Below are positions 8,104 to 15,595 of a stretch of 40,964 nt of DNA, one piece after another. The position numbers and the translations under genes are program-made. Under the pieces are notes generated by a model that was not told where the DNA came from, ran no database searches, and was given only the letters and a program-made list of their open reading frames with translations. Positions within the stretch are counted from its first letter, which is position 1, and each line of letters begins with the position of its first letter. The DNA lies in the NCBI GenBank assembly GCA_003584895.1, contig QVQF01000087.1:1-40964 (forward strand). The letters run 5' to 3'. The stretch is from Methylococcales bacterium (GTDB lineage: Bacteria > Pseudomonadota > Gammaproteobacteria > Methylococcales > Methylomonadaceae).

Positions 8104-8829
8104 ATGACCATTCTAACAGCGCATCAACTCATTAAAACTTACAACAAACGAAATGTCGTTAATGGCGTATCATTGCATGTTAATACCGGTGAAGTTGTAG
8201 GCTTATTAGGCCCTAATGGCGCGGGAAAAACCACTAGCTTTTATATGATGGTTGGCTTAATTAAAGCCGATCATGGACATATAACTCTAGATGATAAGGA
8301 TATTACTCATTTCCCCATGCATTTAAGAGCTGTACATGGCATTGGTTATTTGCCGCAAGAACCTTCAGTATTTCGTAAACTTAGCGTGAAAGACAACTTA
8401 CGTGCTGTCTTACAAATTCGCTCTGATTTAACATTAGATCAACAAGAACAAATCATTGAAGATTTATTACAAGAGTTTCATATTGGTCATCTGCGCAATC
8501 AAATAGCCCTAAGCTTGTCTGGTGGAGAGCGACGACGCGTTGAAATAGCGAGAGCATTAGCAACTAACCCAAAGTTCATTTTGCTTGATGAACCGTTTGC
8601 TGGTGTTGACCCTATATCAGTTGAAGATATTAAAAAAATTATCGAACATCTGAAATATCGAGGTATAGGTATACTCATTACTGAACATAATGTGAGAGAA
8701 ACATTAAGTATTTGTGATCGTGCGTATATACTTAGTGACGGAAAAGTCATTGCAGAAGGAGGAGCTAATGATATTGTCGCAAATGAAGAAGTTCGTAAGG
8801 TATATTTAGGTAATAATTTTAGCTTATAA
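8104..8829 (+). CDS. lptB: LPS export ABC transporter ATP-binding protein LptB
   Basis: Cytoplasmic ATPase powering LPS extraction by LptBFG. 241 residues with Walker [11 protein letters not shown]-loop LPQEPSVF, signature LSGGERRR, Walker B FILLDEP and switch histidine ITEHNVRE, all intact. The start ATG has no evident Shine-Dalgarno sequence; the leader is T-rich. LptF and LptG are not in the window, as is usual. A 10-bp hairpin separates it from rpoN. Confidence 0.97.
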   Translation: MTILTAHQLIKTYNKRNVVNGVSLHVNTGEVVGLLGPNGAGKTTSFYMMVGLIKADHGHITLDDKDITHFPMHLRAVHGIGYLPQEPSVFRKLSVKDNLRAVLQIRSDLTLDQQEQIIEDLLQEFHIGHLRNQIALSLSGGERRRVEIARALATNPKFILLDEPFAGVDPISVEDIKKIIEHLKYRGIGILITEHNVRETLSICDRAYILSDGKVIAEGGANDIVANEEVRKVYLGNNFSL

Positions 8830-8832
8830 ATA

Positions 8833-8860
8833 TTAGTGTAATTTTTTGGCATTACACTAA
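8833..8860 (+). terminator. Hairpin between lptB and rpoN
   Basis: TTAGTGTAAT (8833-8842) pairs perfectly with ATTACACTAA (8851-8860) around the loop TTTTTGGC, starting three bases after the lptB stop. No U-run follows, so it could attenuate read-through or protect the lptB message end rather than fully terminate. Confidence 0.4.
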
Positions 8861-8910
8861 CTAGAAAACTGGGTAACCAAGACACATTACTTCTGACTAT
8901 TTGTGACCGA

Positions 8911-10356
8911 ATGAAACAATCATTACATCTTCGGCTAGGCCAACAATTAACAATGACGCCTCAATTACAGCAGGCGATTAAATTGTTACAAATGTCGACA
9001 TTAGATTTGCAACAAGAAATACAACAAGTTCTTGATTCCAATATTATGTTAGAGATCAACGAAGATGAAGGTACTCCTAGTGAAGCAATAAGCACCTCTG
9101 AAAGTAATGTTGAATATTCTGAATCGTATACTAGCGAAGGATCACAAACTAACATACCGGATGAATTACCTACAGATTCTTCATGGGAAGATACATATGA
9201 ACCTGTTTTGGCTCCTGGCATCAGTAATCCTGAAACCGTTGAATTTGAATCACAACGTAGTAATGAAGCAACACTACAAGATCATCTTTTATGGCAGCTT
9301 GAATTAACTATTTTTTCAGAGCGTGACCATGCTATCGCTATTGCCATCATTGATTCCATTAATAACGAAGGTTATCTGGGTAATACACCAGAAGAGATTT
9401 ATCAAGGCTTGCAAAGCCAATTTGAAGATTTAGACTTTGATGAAATTATCGCTGTACTTCATAGAGTGCAACAATTCGATCCACCGGGAATAGCAGCCAT
9501 TGATTTAAGTGACTGCTTAAAGCTACAACTACTACAGTTACCAGAATCTACCCTATATAGACAACAAGCTTTACTTGTAGTAACCCGCTATTTAAAATTG
9601 CTGGCAACTCATGAGCAAGCAAAATTATTACGCAAACTGGGGGTAACTGAACTTGAATTGGCTAATATTGTTTTTCTTATTAGAACTCTAGACCCGAAAC
9701 CAGGTGAAAAAATACAAGGTTCAAGTTCTGAATATGTCATCCCCGATGTTTATGTCACTAAGCAGAATGATGTTTGGCAAGTAAACTTAAATCAGGACAT
9801 TGCTCCAAAATTACGTATTAATCCCTTCTATTCATCTTTGATTAAACGAGCTGACAATAGTAAAGATAATGTTTGTATGAAAGATCATTTACAAGAGGCT
9901 AAATGGTTTATTAAAAATCTGCATAATCGTAACGATACGCTATTACGTGTCGCCCGTTGTATTATTGAAAAACAAATTGGATTTTTAGAACATGGTTCTA
10001 TTGCCATGAAGCCCATGGTATTAAGAGATGTAGCCGAAGCGCTCGAATTACATGAATCAACCATATCCAGAGTGACGACACAAAAGTACATGCATACGCC
10101 CAACGGTATTGTTGAATTTAAATATTTCTTTTCCAGCCATGTGTCAAGGGAAGGAGGCGGCGAGTGTTCCTCTACAGCCATTCGAGCTTTTATTAAAGAA
10201 TTAATCGACAATGAAAATCAAGCAAAGCCTTTAAGTGATAATAAAATTGCTGATTTTTTACAAGAAAAAGGCATCAATGTTGCAAGAAGGACTATTGCCA
10301 AGTATCGTGAAGCCATGTTCATTTCATCATCAAGTCAGCGCAAACGTCTTTTTTAG
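8911..10356 (+). CDS. rpoN: RNA polymerase sigma-54 factor
   Basis: Alternative sigma factor that needs AAA+ activators. 481 residues: glutamine-rich activator-interacting region I (MKQSLHLRLGQQLTMTPQLQQ), an acidic linker, the core-binding domain (about 110-300), a helix-turn-helix (LRDVAEALELHESTISRVTT) and the RpoN box ARRTIAKYRE near residues 455-464. Placed after lptB as in most proteobacteria. The -24/-12 targets of this factor were not obvious in the intergenic regions of this window. Confidence 0.97.
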   Translation: MKQSLHLRLGQQLTMTPQLQQAIKLLQMSTLDLQQEIQQVLDSNIMLEINEDEGTPSEAISTSESNVEYSESYTSEGSQTNIPDELPTDSSWEDTYEPVLAPGISNPETVEFESQRSNEATLQDHLLWQLELTIFSERDHAIAIAIIDSINNEGYLGNTPEEIYQGLQSQFEDLDFDEIIAVLHRVQQFDPPGIAAIDLSDCLKLQLLQLPESTLYRQQALLVVTRYLKLLATHEQAKLLRKLGVTELELANIVFLIRTLDPKPGEKIQGSSSEYVIPDVYVTKQNDVWQVNLNQDIAPKLRINPFYSSLIKRADNSKDNVCMKDHLQEAKWFIKNLHNRNDTLLRVARCIIEKQIGFLEHGSIAMKPMVLRDVAEALELHESTISRVTTQKYMHTPNGIVEFKYFFSSHVSREGGGECSSTAIRAFIKELIDNENQAKPLSDNKIADFLQEKGINVARRTIAKYREAMFISSSSQRKRLF

Positions 10357-10401
10357 CGCCAATTGAAAACCAACCAACCATTAAATAAAGGAGTTTATTC
10401 C

Positions 10402-10692
10402 ATGCAACTAATAGTAACAGGTCATCATCTTGAAGTAACTGAAGCATTAAAAGCACATATCGATGCGAAATTCGAAAAATTAGCACGTCATTTTGACAAT
10501 GTGGCTGATGTGCACGTTATTTTAAGCGTAGAAAAATTAATCCAAAAAGCAGAAGCTACTTTGCAAGTCAGTGGTGCAAATTTTTTTGCTGAAGATCATC
10601 AAGAAGATATGTACGCTGCTATTGATGAGATGGTCGATAAGTTAGATCGTCAAATCACTAAGCATAAAGAAAAAACTGGCAGCCATAGATAA
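10402..10692 (+). CDS. hpf: Ribosome hibernation promoting factor (short form)
   Basis: Binds the 30S decoding region and helps form inactive 100S ribosomes in starvation. 96 residues, beginning MQLIVTGHHLEVTEALKAHI; this is the short HPF type without the C-terminal dimerisation domain. The frame is open upstream to 10363, but AAGGAG at 10388-10393 fixes the start at 10402. The canonical neighbour of rpoN. In E. coli ptsN follows; here a hairpin and rapZ follow. Confidence 0.94.
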   Translation: MQLIVTGHHLEVTEALKAHIDAKFEKLARHFDNVADVHVILSVEKLIQKAEATLQVSGANFFAEDHQEDMYAAIDEMVDKLDRQITKHKEKTGSHR

Positions 10693-10702
10693 CTAGGTAT
10701 AG

Positions 10703-10742
10703 GGCGAAAGACAAAAGCGAACTTCCTTTTGTATCTTTCGCC
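10703..10742 (+). terminator. Hairpin between hpf and rapZ
   Basis: GGCGAAAGACAAAAG (10703-10717) pairs with 10726-10742 (CTTTTGT, a two-base bulge, CTTTCGCC): a long stem of about 15 pairs with an 8-base loop. It ends nine bases before the rapZ ATG, so it covers the place where a ribosome binding site should be. It may terminate hpf transcripts, mark an RNA processing site or control rapZ translation. Confidence 0.5.
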
Positions 10743-10751
10743 TAATCTATT

Positions 10752-11609
10752 ATGAAACTTCTTATTGTCAGCGCCCTATCAGGCTCAGGTAAAAGTATCG
10801 CTTTAGATACCTTGGAAGACTGTGGTTATTATTGTATAGATAATTTACCGGTTACCTTACTTGAAGATTTCATTAATCATGTTATGTTGGCGGATAAGCA
10901 AACCTATGCCAAGACAGCAGTAGGTATAGATGCTAGGAACCAAAGTGAAAGCCTAGCTAGTTTCTCCGAGATATTAATTTCAATTCGCGCAAAAGGCATT
11001 GATTGTGAAATTATTTTCATGCAGGCCGAAGAAGCAACATTATTAAAACGCTATAGCGAAACGCGGCGCAGACATCCATTAACGGATTTAAATACACCGT
11101 TAAAGGAAGCGCTGAAAATTGAAAAGGAAATGTTGATACCGGTTGCAAAGCATGCAAATGTTGTCATCGATACTAGTCGAACTCACTATCATCAGTTACG
11201 TGAACTTATTAGAGATCAAATAGGTGAACGTGATTACCAACATATTTCTCTACAATTTCAATCCTTTGGTTTTAAACACGGTGTGCCGCTAGATGCAGAC
11301 TTTGTTTTTGATGCTCGCAGTTTACCTAATCCTTATTGGATTCCGGAATTACGCGCATTAACTGGAAAAGATAAAGCCGTTGCTGATTTCCTTGCAGAGC
11401 AACCTTTAGTTGATGAGTTTTTTCAAGATATCAGTGTTTTTCTTGAACGCTGGATACCACGATTTGAAGCCGAAGGACGCAGCTATTTGACTATTGCAAT
11501 AGGCTGTACAGGCGGTCAACATCGCTCAGTATATTTAGTTGAAGCACTCATTAAACGATTTAATAGCCCTATCGTTAATGTTATAGTCCGTCACAGGGAA
11601 ATACAATAA
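10752..11609 (+). CDS. rapZ: RNase adapter RapZ (nucleotide-binding, YvcJ family)
   Basis: In E. coli RapZ delivers the sRNA GlmZ to RNase E and so controls glucosamine-6-phosphate synthase. 285 residues: N-terminal P-loop SGSGKS at 10-15, FxxRS-like middle region ETRRRHPL, and the conserved C-terminal domain with FGFKHGVP and CTGGQHRSVY. The usual first glycine of the Walker A motif is alanine (A8 in SALSGSGKS; E. coli has glycine). No Shine-Dalgarno sequence is visible and a strong hairpin ends just before the ATG. No ptsN, npr or other PTS genes adjoin it, unlike the enteric locus. Convergent with the FemAB-like gene, 24 bases apart. Confidence 0.94.
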   Translation: MKLLIVSALSGSGKSIALDTLEDCGYYCIDNLPVTLLEDFINHVMLADKQTYAKTAVGIDARNQSESLASFSEILISIRAKGIDCEIIFMQAEEATLLKRYSETRRRHPLTDLNTPLKEALKIEKEMLIPVAKHANVVIDTSRTHYHQLRELIRDQIGERDYQHISLQFQSFGFKHGVPLDADFVFDARSLPNPYWIPELRALTGKDKAVADFLAEQPLVDEFFQDISVFLERWIPRFEAEGRSYLTIAIGCTGGQHRSVYLVEALIKRFNSPIVNVIVRHREIQ

Positions 11610-11633
11610 AGCTAACAACATTTAATCGCTTAC

Positions 11634-12761
11634 TTATTTAAACGGTAAATAGTTAGTTGCAACCTGTTTATATTGCAGCACCTCTTTTCGTTCTTTCTCT
11701 AAAAAATGCTCTACAGCTATTGCATAGCGCTCATCTTTAAGCCAATGCGCAGAATAAGTGGTGACTGGCTCAAAACCTCTAGCAATTTTATGCTCTCCTT
11801 GAGCGCCAGAATCAAACCGCTTTAAGCCCTGCTCTATACAATAATCAAGACCTTGGTAATAACAGGCTTCAAAATGTAGGCTATGATAGTTTTCGTAACA
11901 TCCCCAATAACGCCCATATAAAGTGTCTTCACCTATAAAACTTAAAGCCGCAGCGACAGGCTGCTCATCTTTAAGAGCTAGTATTAATAATAAATGCTCC
12001 CCCATAGTTGCAGCGATTTGTTTAAAAAATGCCAGATTCAAATAGGGCTGAGAATTTCTTTTCAAATACGTCAATGAGTAAAACTGAAAGAATGTCTGCC
12101 ACTGCTGCTCATTGACATCGGGTCCTGCAATACGCACGAGCTGAACACCCTGCTCTTCTACTCGACGACGTTCACGCTTTATCATTTTTCGTTTACTGGC
12201 ATTCATGGTATTCAAAAAATCATTAAAATCATTATAACCTTGATTAAACCATTGAAACTGTACACCCTCTCGTATACTTAAAGCCAATGTTCGCAATAGT
12301 TCTAACTGTGGTAACTCAGGAAACAAACAGTGCCATGATGAAATATTATGCTGTTGCGCATGTTGCTTAATAAAATCCAACACTAAACGCAATACGTCCA
12401 GCGTATCAATACCGGCATGCACAACTACCCTAGGCCCCTGGCAAGGTGTAAACGGAATAGCACACAGTAACTTTGGATAATAGTCCAAACCCTGCTGTTG
12501 ATAAGCTTGAGCCCAGGAATGATCGAACACATATTCACCCCATGAATGTTGTTTTACATACATAGGCATTAATGCCAGCAATTGATTTTGCTTTATGACT
12601 AGCAAATGTGCGGCAGCCCAGCCACTATGTTCGCAAACTGAACCACTTTGCTCTAGAGCCAATAAAAACTCATGGCGCATAAAAGGATAAGCCGTACCAG
12701 CAAGATTATTCCAAGCATTAGCATCAACTTGAGTCATGCTGTGGATTTGTTTTACTTCCAT
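11634..12761 (-). CDS. FemAB-like predicted N-acyltransferase (COG3146/DUF482)
   Basis: A GNAT-fold protein of the FemAB_like family (PF04339 type); members are predicted acyl or aminoacyl transferases with no established substrate. The features seen are the family hallmarks NLAGTAYPFMRHEFLLALE, YVFDHSWAQAYQQ, YYPKLLCAIPFTPCQGPRV and the C-terminal RFDSGAQGEHKIARGFEP. I place the start at ATG 12761 (375 residues, MEVKQIHSM), the family's usual N-terminus; the frame remains open to a GTG at 12860 but that extension overlaps the divergent promoter. No Shine-Dalgarno is seen. The 5' end and upstream region are repeated near 14293-14410 as a broken copy. Confidence 0.88.
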   Translation of the reverse strand: MEVKQIHSMTQVDANAWNNLAGTAYPFMRHEFLLALEQSGSVCEHSGWAAAHLLVIKQNQLLALMPMYVKQHSWGEYVFDHSWAQAYQQQGLDYYPKLLCAIPFTPCQGPRVVVHAGIDTLDVLRLVLDFIKQHAQQHNISSWHCLFPELPQLELLRTLALSIREGVQFQWFNQGYNDFNDFLNTMNASKRKMIKRERRRVEEQGVQLVRIAGPDVNEQQWQTFFQFYSLTYLKRNSQPYLNLAFFKQIAATMGEHLLLILALKDEQPVAAALSFIGEDTLYGRYWGCYENYHSLHFEACYYQGLDYCIEQGLKRFDSGAQGEHKIARGFEPVTTYSAHWLKDERYAIAVEHFLEKERKEVLQYKQVATNYLPFK

Positions 12762-12870
12762 TTCTAAAACCAGTACAGTTAAAAGTGACAGAATATCATC
12801 AATCAATTGTATACATGAGCTATAAAGCTTTTGCTCAAGCTTGTGAAAATAACAAAGCACCCATTATAAA
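12737..12870. repeat. Direct repeat, copy A (divergent FemAB/DUF938 start region)
   Basis: Starting at TGCTGTGGATTTG (12737) this segment matches 14293-14424 base for base with scattered substitutions and one indel, by eye about 85% identical. It contains the first eight codons of the FemAB-like gene (-), the 53-base divergent spacer, and the first ~18 codons of a DUF938-type gene (+). Homology fades at about 12870. Confidence 0.85.
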
Positions 12871-12895
12871 GAGCACCAATGACGGCTTTAATTGA
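12815..12895 (+). pseudogene. Truncated start of a second DUF938 methyltransferase gene
   Basis: Reading from ATG 12815 gives MSYKAFAQACENNKAPI, then unrelated residues and a TGA at 12893. The intact gene at 14370 starts MSHKPFSQACENNKTPI, so this is a relic of a paralogous copy cut off after about 18 codons. The match ends abruptly at about 12868-12870 and the methyltransferase core is missing, so it cannot be functional. Confidence 0.8.
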
Positions 12896-13905
12896 CGCTA
12901 GAGGTACTGTAGCCAGTGAATGGATATGTTTCTATAAAATGGTACTTTCTCAACAGCAGGATAGGTCATAAAGTCGAGCACAACTTTTGCTCTTTTAATT
13001 GAATGATCTTTTAAATAATTGACCTCTAAAGTAAGCATTATAGAAAGTTAATAACAAATAGATAGCTTTACTAATCTAACTCAGTTGTTAGTTTTTTATA
13101 AATGACTCTTTAAAAACTAACTGCGTGTAATGCTTGAGCATTTAAGATAGAAAATATCGAAAAATGTTATTTTATTAAGCAAATTTTGCTTATAGTAAAG
13201 AAACTGATCCAAATAACTCGCCAGAAACCTAAAGTCAATTTCAAAAAACGTCAGATCATATTAAATTAACGCCTTTTATAAGAGCGACTTCTGTCGTTAT
13301 TTTAAATAACTTTATTTCTCCTTAACTAAAAGTTGTTTTTGTTTTTGAAACATCGCTTTTTCTTTAAATAATTTTTCTATTTATTTCTGAAAAATTATCA
13401 GATGTTTTTGATTAAACTAAATTTTACTATCGAATTTACAAAAATAAATTCTGAGTCGGCGAAAATCGACAATGGTCAGGTGGCCTGCCCCAAGCGATAA
13501 AAGCAAAATTTCTTAAGTAAAAGCCAGTATTTAATAACAAAAAAGCACAGATGCTTAAGCAAAAAGCAGTTATTTAAATTAAAATTAAACTATTCAAATA
13601 AAAATAGGCTACGATTGACAGCGAAACAAGATAGCATCTCTTAACTAAAAGCCTGATTTTATTAACTAAAAAGAAAAGTTGGTTATTAAAAAACGCCTTT
13701 TAGTAAAGAAAAAAGGCCTAGTCGAATAAAACAAGCAAAAATATCAAAAGCATTTGGCAAAATATCAAAACCAATCGGTTTGAGCTAGGTGGGCATGGAC
13801 AAACATAGACTTAATAAACCTAGGATGCCAATACCGTTATCGTATTGCACCGTGTGCAACGCTTATCATTCGCCGTAACGTCCTAGAGATTCTGGGTTAC
13901 GGGTT
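12896..13905. other. AT-rich non-coding stretch with degenerate repeats and hairpins
   Basis: One kilobase without a credible gene, richer in A and T than its neighbours. It holds a hairpin with perfect 10-bp arms (13087-13096 with 13112-13121), AATGCT/AGCATT at 13128-13141 or so, several imperfect copies of TTAA(C/G)TAAAAG between 13322 and 13708, a GCCTTTT/AAAAGGC hairpin (13695-13717) and a TTGCAC-CGT-GTGCAA hairpin (13845-13859). It separates the two copies of the duplicated junction and looks like decayed DNA; no transposase remnant is recognisable. Confidence 0.6.
13512..13717. repeat. Degenerate repeat cluster, spacing near 43 bases
   Basis: CTTAAGTAAAAGCCAG (13512), CTTAAGCAAAAAGCAG (13554) and CTTAACTAAAAGCCTG (13640) are clear relatives; weaker ones can be placed near 13594 and 13684, consistent with a period of about 42-43. 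A lone relative lies at 13321. In DNA this AT-rich part of the likeness may be chance. Confidence 0.35.
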
Positions 13906-14172
13906 TCATTTAGCGTCACAGTAATTCTTAAAAGCTAACTCGGTGATTGCAAAACCTTTAGCTGTCGCTAACTCCCAAGGGCGTTGACATTGATTGTCTT
14001 TTTCACACCAGATATAACCTGCTGAACCAATACAGCCATGTGCATCTCGATCATTTCCAACCCTTTGGGATGACCTTATTTCCGTTATTGACGGAGATTT
14101 TGTAGAAGAACAGCCCACATTTAAAAAGCCAACACATAAGCCAGCTAAAATACAACGCAATACATTATCCAT
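13906..14172 (-). CDS. Small cysteine-rich lipoprotein, unknown function
   Basis: 88 residues. The first 20 form a signal sequence and C21 (NVGC) is the likely lipidated cysteine, although the lipobox has Asn rather than Leu at -3. The conserved-looking C-terminal unit has four cysteines (C47, C56, C62, C85) in the pattern GCIGSAGYIWCEKDNQCQRPWE, which resembles a small disulfide-bonded domain seen at the ends of other bacterial envelope proteins. AGGA seven bases upstream of ATG 14172 supports the start. It lies alone between the copies of the duplicated junction, so it may have arrived with that rearrangement. Function unknown. Confidence 0.72.
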   Translation of the reverse strand: MDNVLRCILAGLCVGFLNVGCSSTKSPSITEIRSSQRVGNDRDAHGCIGSAGYIWCEKDNQCQRPWELATAKGFAITELAFKNYCDAK

Positions 14173-14207
14173 AAAAGTTCCTATTAGTCTTTTAAAATCT
14201 AATCGTT

Positions 14208-14296
14208 AGCAAGTAGCTTTGAAGGAGTAATACGGGATCATGGTTTTTGAGCACTCATTTCCTCGATGCCACTGCTGTTTATCGAAGCTACTTGCT
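14208..14296. repeat. 15-bp inverted repeat at the edge of the duplicated junction
   Basis: AGCAAGTAGCTTTGA (14208-14222) is the inverse of TCGAAGCTACTTGCT (14282-14296), with one T-G pair and a 59-base interval. The right arm overlaps the first bases of repeat copy B (14293 onward). It could be a recombination end or simply a large hairpin upstream of the methyltransferase gene. Confidence 0.55.
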
Positions 14297-14328
14297 GTGG
14301 ATTTGTTTTACTTACATTTCTAAAACTA
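14225..14328 (-). pseudogene. Decayed 5' fragment of a FemAB-like gene
   Basis: On the minus strand, copy B begins ATG-TAA and then reads VKQIHSK followed by a stop; after a frame change the reading continues SFDKQQWHRGNE. Compared with MEVKQIHSMTQVDANAWNNLAG in the intact gene, VKQIHS is certain and the D..Q/A.W part is a plausible but weak continuation. It overlaps the upstream region of the methyltransferase gene. Confidence 0.5.
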
Positions 14329-14424
14329 GTACAGTTGAAAACGACAGAATATCATCAATTAATTATACAATGAGCCACAAACCTTTTTCTCAAGCCTGTG
14401 AAAATAACAAAACCCCTATTTTAG
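14293..14424. repeat. Direct repeat, copy B (divergent FemAB/DUF938 start region)
   Basis: Partner of copy A at 12737-12870, offset 1,556 then 1,555 bases. In this copy the DUF938 side is intact (start ATG 14370) while the FemAB side is broken: the minus-strand ATG is followed at once by TAA (GAA to TAA compared with copy A), although VKQIHS remains readable after it. Confidence 0.85.
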
Positions 14425-14966
14425 AGATTATTCGCCACGTTTTTTCAAATACTCGCTATGTTCTTGAAATAGGTAGCGGTACGGGTCAACATGCCTGTTA
14501 CTTTGCCAAACACTTAGCCCATCTAGTCTGGCAACCTACCGACAAACCTGAGAACATATTAGGTATTAATTTATGGCAAGAAACAAGCGCACAGGTCAAT
14601 TTAAAACCTGCAATAGCGTTGGATATCACCGATGAGTTATGGCCCTGCGATAATATAGAAGCTGTATTTACCGCTAATACGCTACACATCATGAGCGAAC
14701 AAACAATACAAATAGGCTTTGATCAACTTAGCAAACGCTTAAATCCCAAAGCCTTAATGTGTATTTATGGTCCATTTAACTATAATGGTAGATATACTTG
14801 TGACAGTAACGCACAATTTGACAGTTGGCTTAAAAGCCAAAACCCCATAAGTGGTATTAAAAACATTGAAGATATTGTATTGTTAGCGACAAATCGAGGA
14901 CTTAGCTTAATCAATGATTTCGACATGCCAGCTAATAATCGTTTACTTGTTTTTCAAAATAGCTAA
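14370..14966 (+). CDS. DUF938 family SAM-dependent methyltransferase
   Basis: 198 residues, normal for DUF938 (UPF0585) proteins, which are class I methyltransferase-like with no established substrate. The hallmark N-terminus is KPFSQACENNKTPILEII, followed by the SAM-binding motif VLEIGSGTGQHACYFA and the acidic and FTANTLHIMS segments. The frame is open upstream to 14247, but the family start and the matching relic at 12815 fix ATG 14370. No Shine-Dalgarno sequence is present. The intact member of a duplicated pair; ancestrally divergent from the FemAB-like gene. Confidence 0.88.
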   Translation: MSHKPFSQACENNKTPILEIIRHVFSNTRYVLEIGSGTGQHACYFAKHLAHLVWQPTDKPENILGINLWQETSAQVNLKPAIALDITDELWPCDNIEAVFTANTLHIMSEQTIQIGFDQLSKRLNPKALMCIYGPFNYNGRYTCDSNAQFDSWLKSQNPISGIKNIEDIVLLATNRGLSLINDFDMPANNRLLVFQNS

Positions 14967-15074
14967 GTACCCAAATCTGTTTTTTTACCAAAACTCTCAT
15001 TTAGGCCATGATCGTCAAAACATCAATTATAGTGATATAAACAAATGTATTTAACTTCAACAGAGATTTAAAAA

Positions 15075-15560
15075 ATGACCTTCACAACTGCTGCACTTTG
15101 CGATGCTTATTCAGGTGAACATTATTTCCAGATTGCCGAATCCTTGTTTATGTCCTTTGGCGGCAACGCAGCTTTTTCTGGTCAAATCACTACCTTAAAA
15201 ACTTTTGAAGATAATGTATTAATCACAGCGATACTAGAAGAAAAAGTACACAATCGAGTGTTAGTCATTGATGGTGGTGGCTCGCAGCGCTGCGCATTAA
15301 TAGATGCTAATCTCGCAGAAATAGCTGTTGAAAATGGTTGGCAAGGCATCGTTATCTATGGTTGTCTTCGTAATGCCGCAATCATAGATACTATGCCTAT
15401 TGGCGTCCGCGCCCTGAATACTCATCCTTTAAAAAGTCATAAAAAAGATCATGGTGATAGAGATTTATTAGTCTCTTTTGCTGGCGTCAATTTCAAAAAA
15501 GACCATTATTTATATGCCGATAATGACGGAATTATCGTATCTCAAACGATCTTGAGTTAA
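15075..15560 (+). CDS. rraA: RraA family protein (regulator of RNase E activity A)
   Basis: 161 residues, matching the E. coli RraA length. RraA binds RNase E and limits RNA decay; the same fold includes 4-hydroxy-4-methyl-2-oxoglutarate aldolases. The sequence shows FGG...FSGQI, VLVIDGGGSQRCALIDANLAEIAV, GIVIYGCLRN and the C-terminal YADNDGIIVS. The GDRDLLVSFAGV part is the family core. Placed between the methyltransferase gene and ispH with its own 108-base upstream region. Confidence 0.92.
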   Translation: MTFTTAALCDAYSGEHYFQIAESLFMSFGGNAAFSGQITTLKTFEDNVLITAILEEKVHNRVLVIDGGGSQRCALIDANLAEIAVENGWQGIVIYGCLRNAAIIDTMPIGVRALNTHPLKSHKKDHGDRDLLVSFAGVNFKKDHYLYADNDGIIVSQTILS

Positions 15561-15595
15561 AATGTATCTTATATACCAACTAATGAAGTCAAGAT

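Noticed and set aside
12762-12860. N-terminal extension of the FemAB-like protein (GTG start)
   Set aside because: It would overlap the divergent promoter and the pseudogene start; the family begins at the ATG 12761.
12879-12971. 30-codon reading frame starting MTALIDARGTVASEW
   Set aside because: No ribosome binding site, no recognised family, and it lies across the breakpoint of a pseudogene; probably chance.
13512-13717. CRISPR-like or regular repeat array
   Set aside because: The repeats are too imperfect, the spacing fits only three clear units, and no cas gene is nearby.
14247-14369. N-terminal extension of the DUF938 protein
   Set aside because: Family members begin at the KPFSQACENNK segment, and the related relic has its ATG at the same place; the upstream sequence is a decayed FemAB fragment in reverse.
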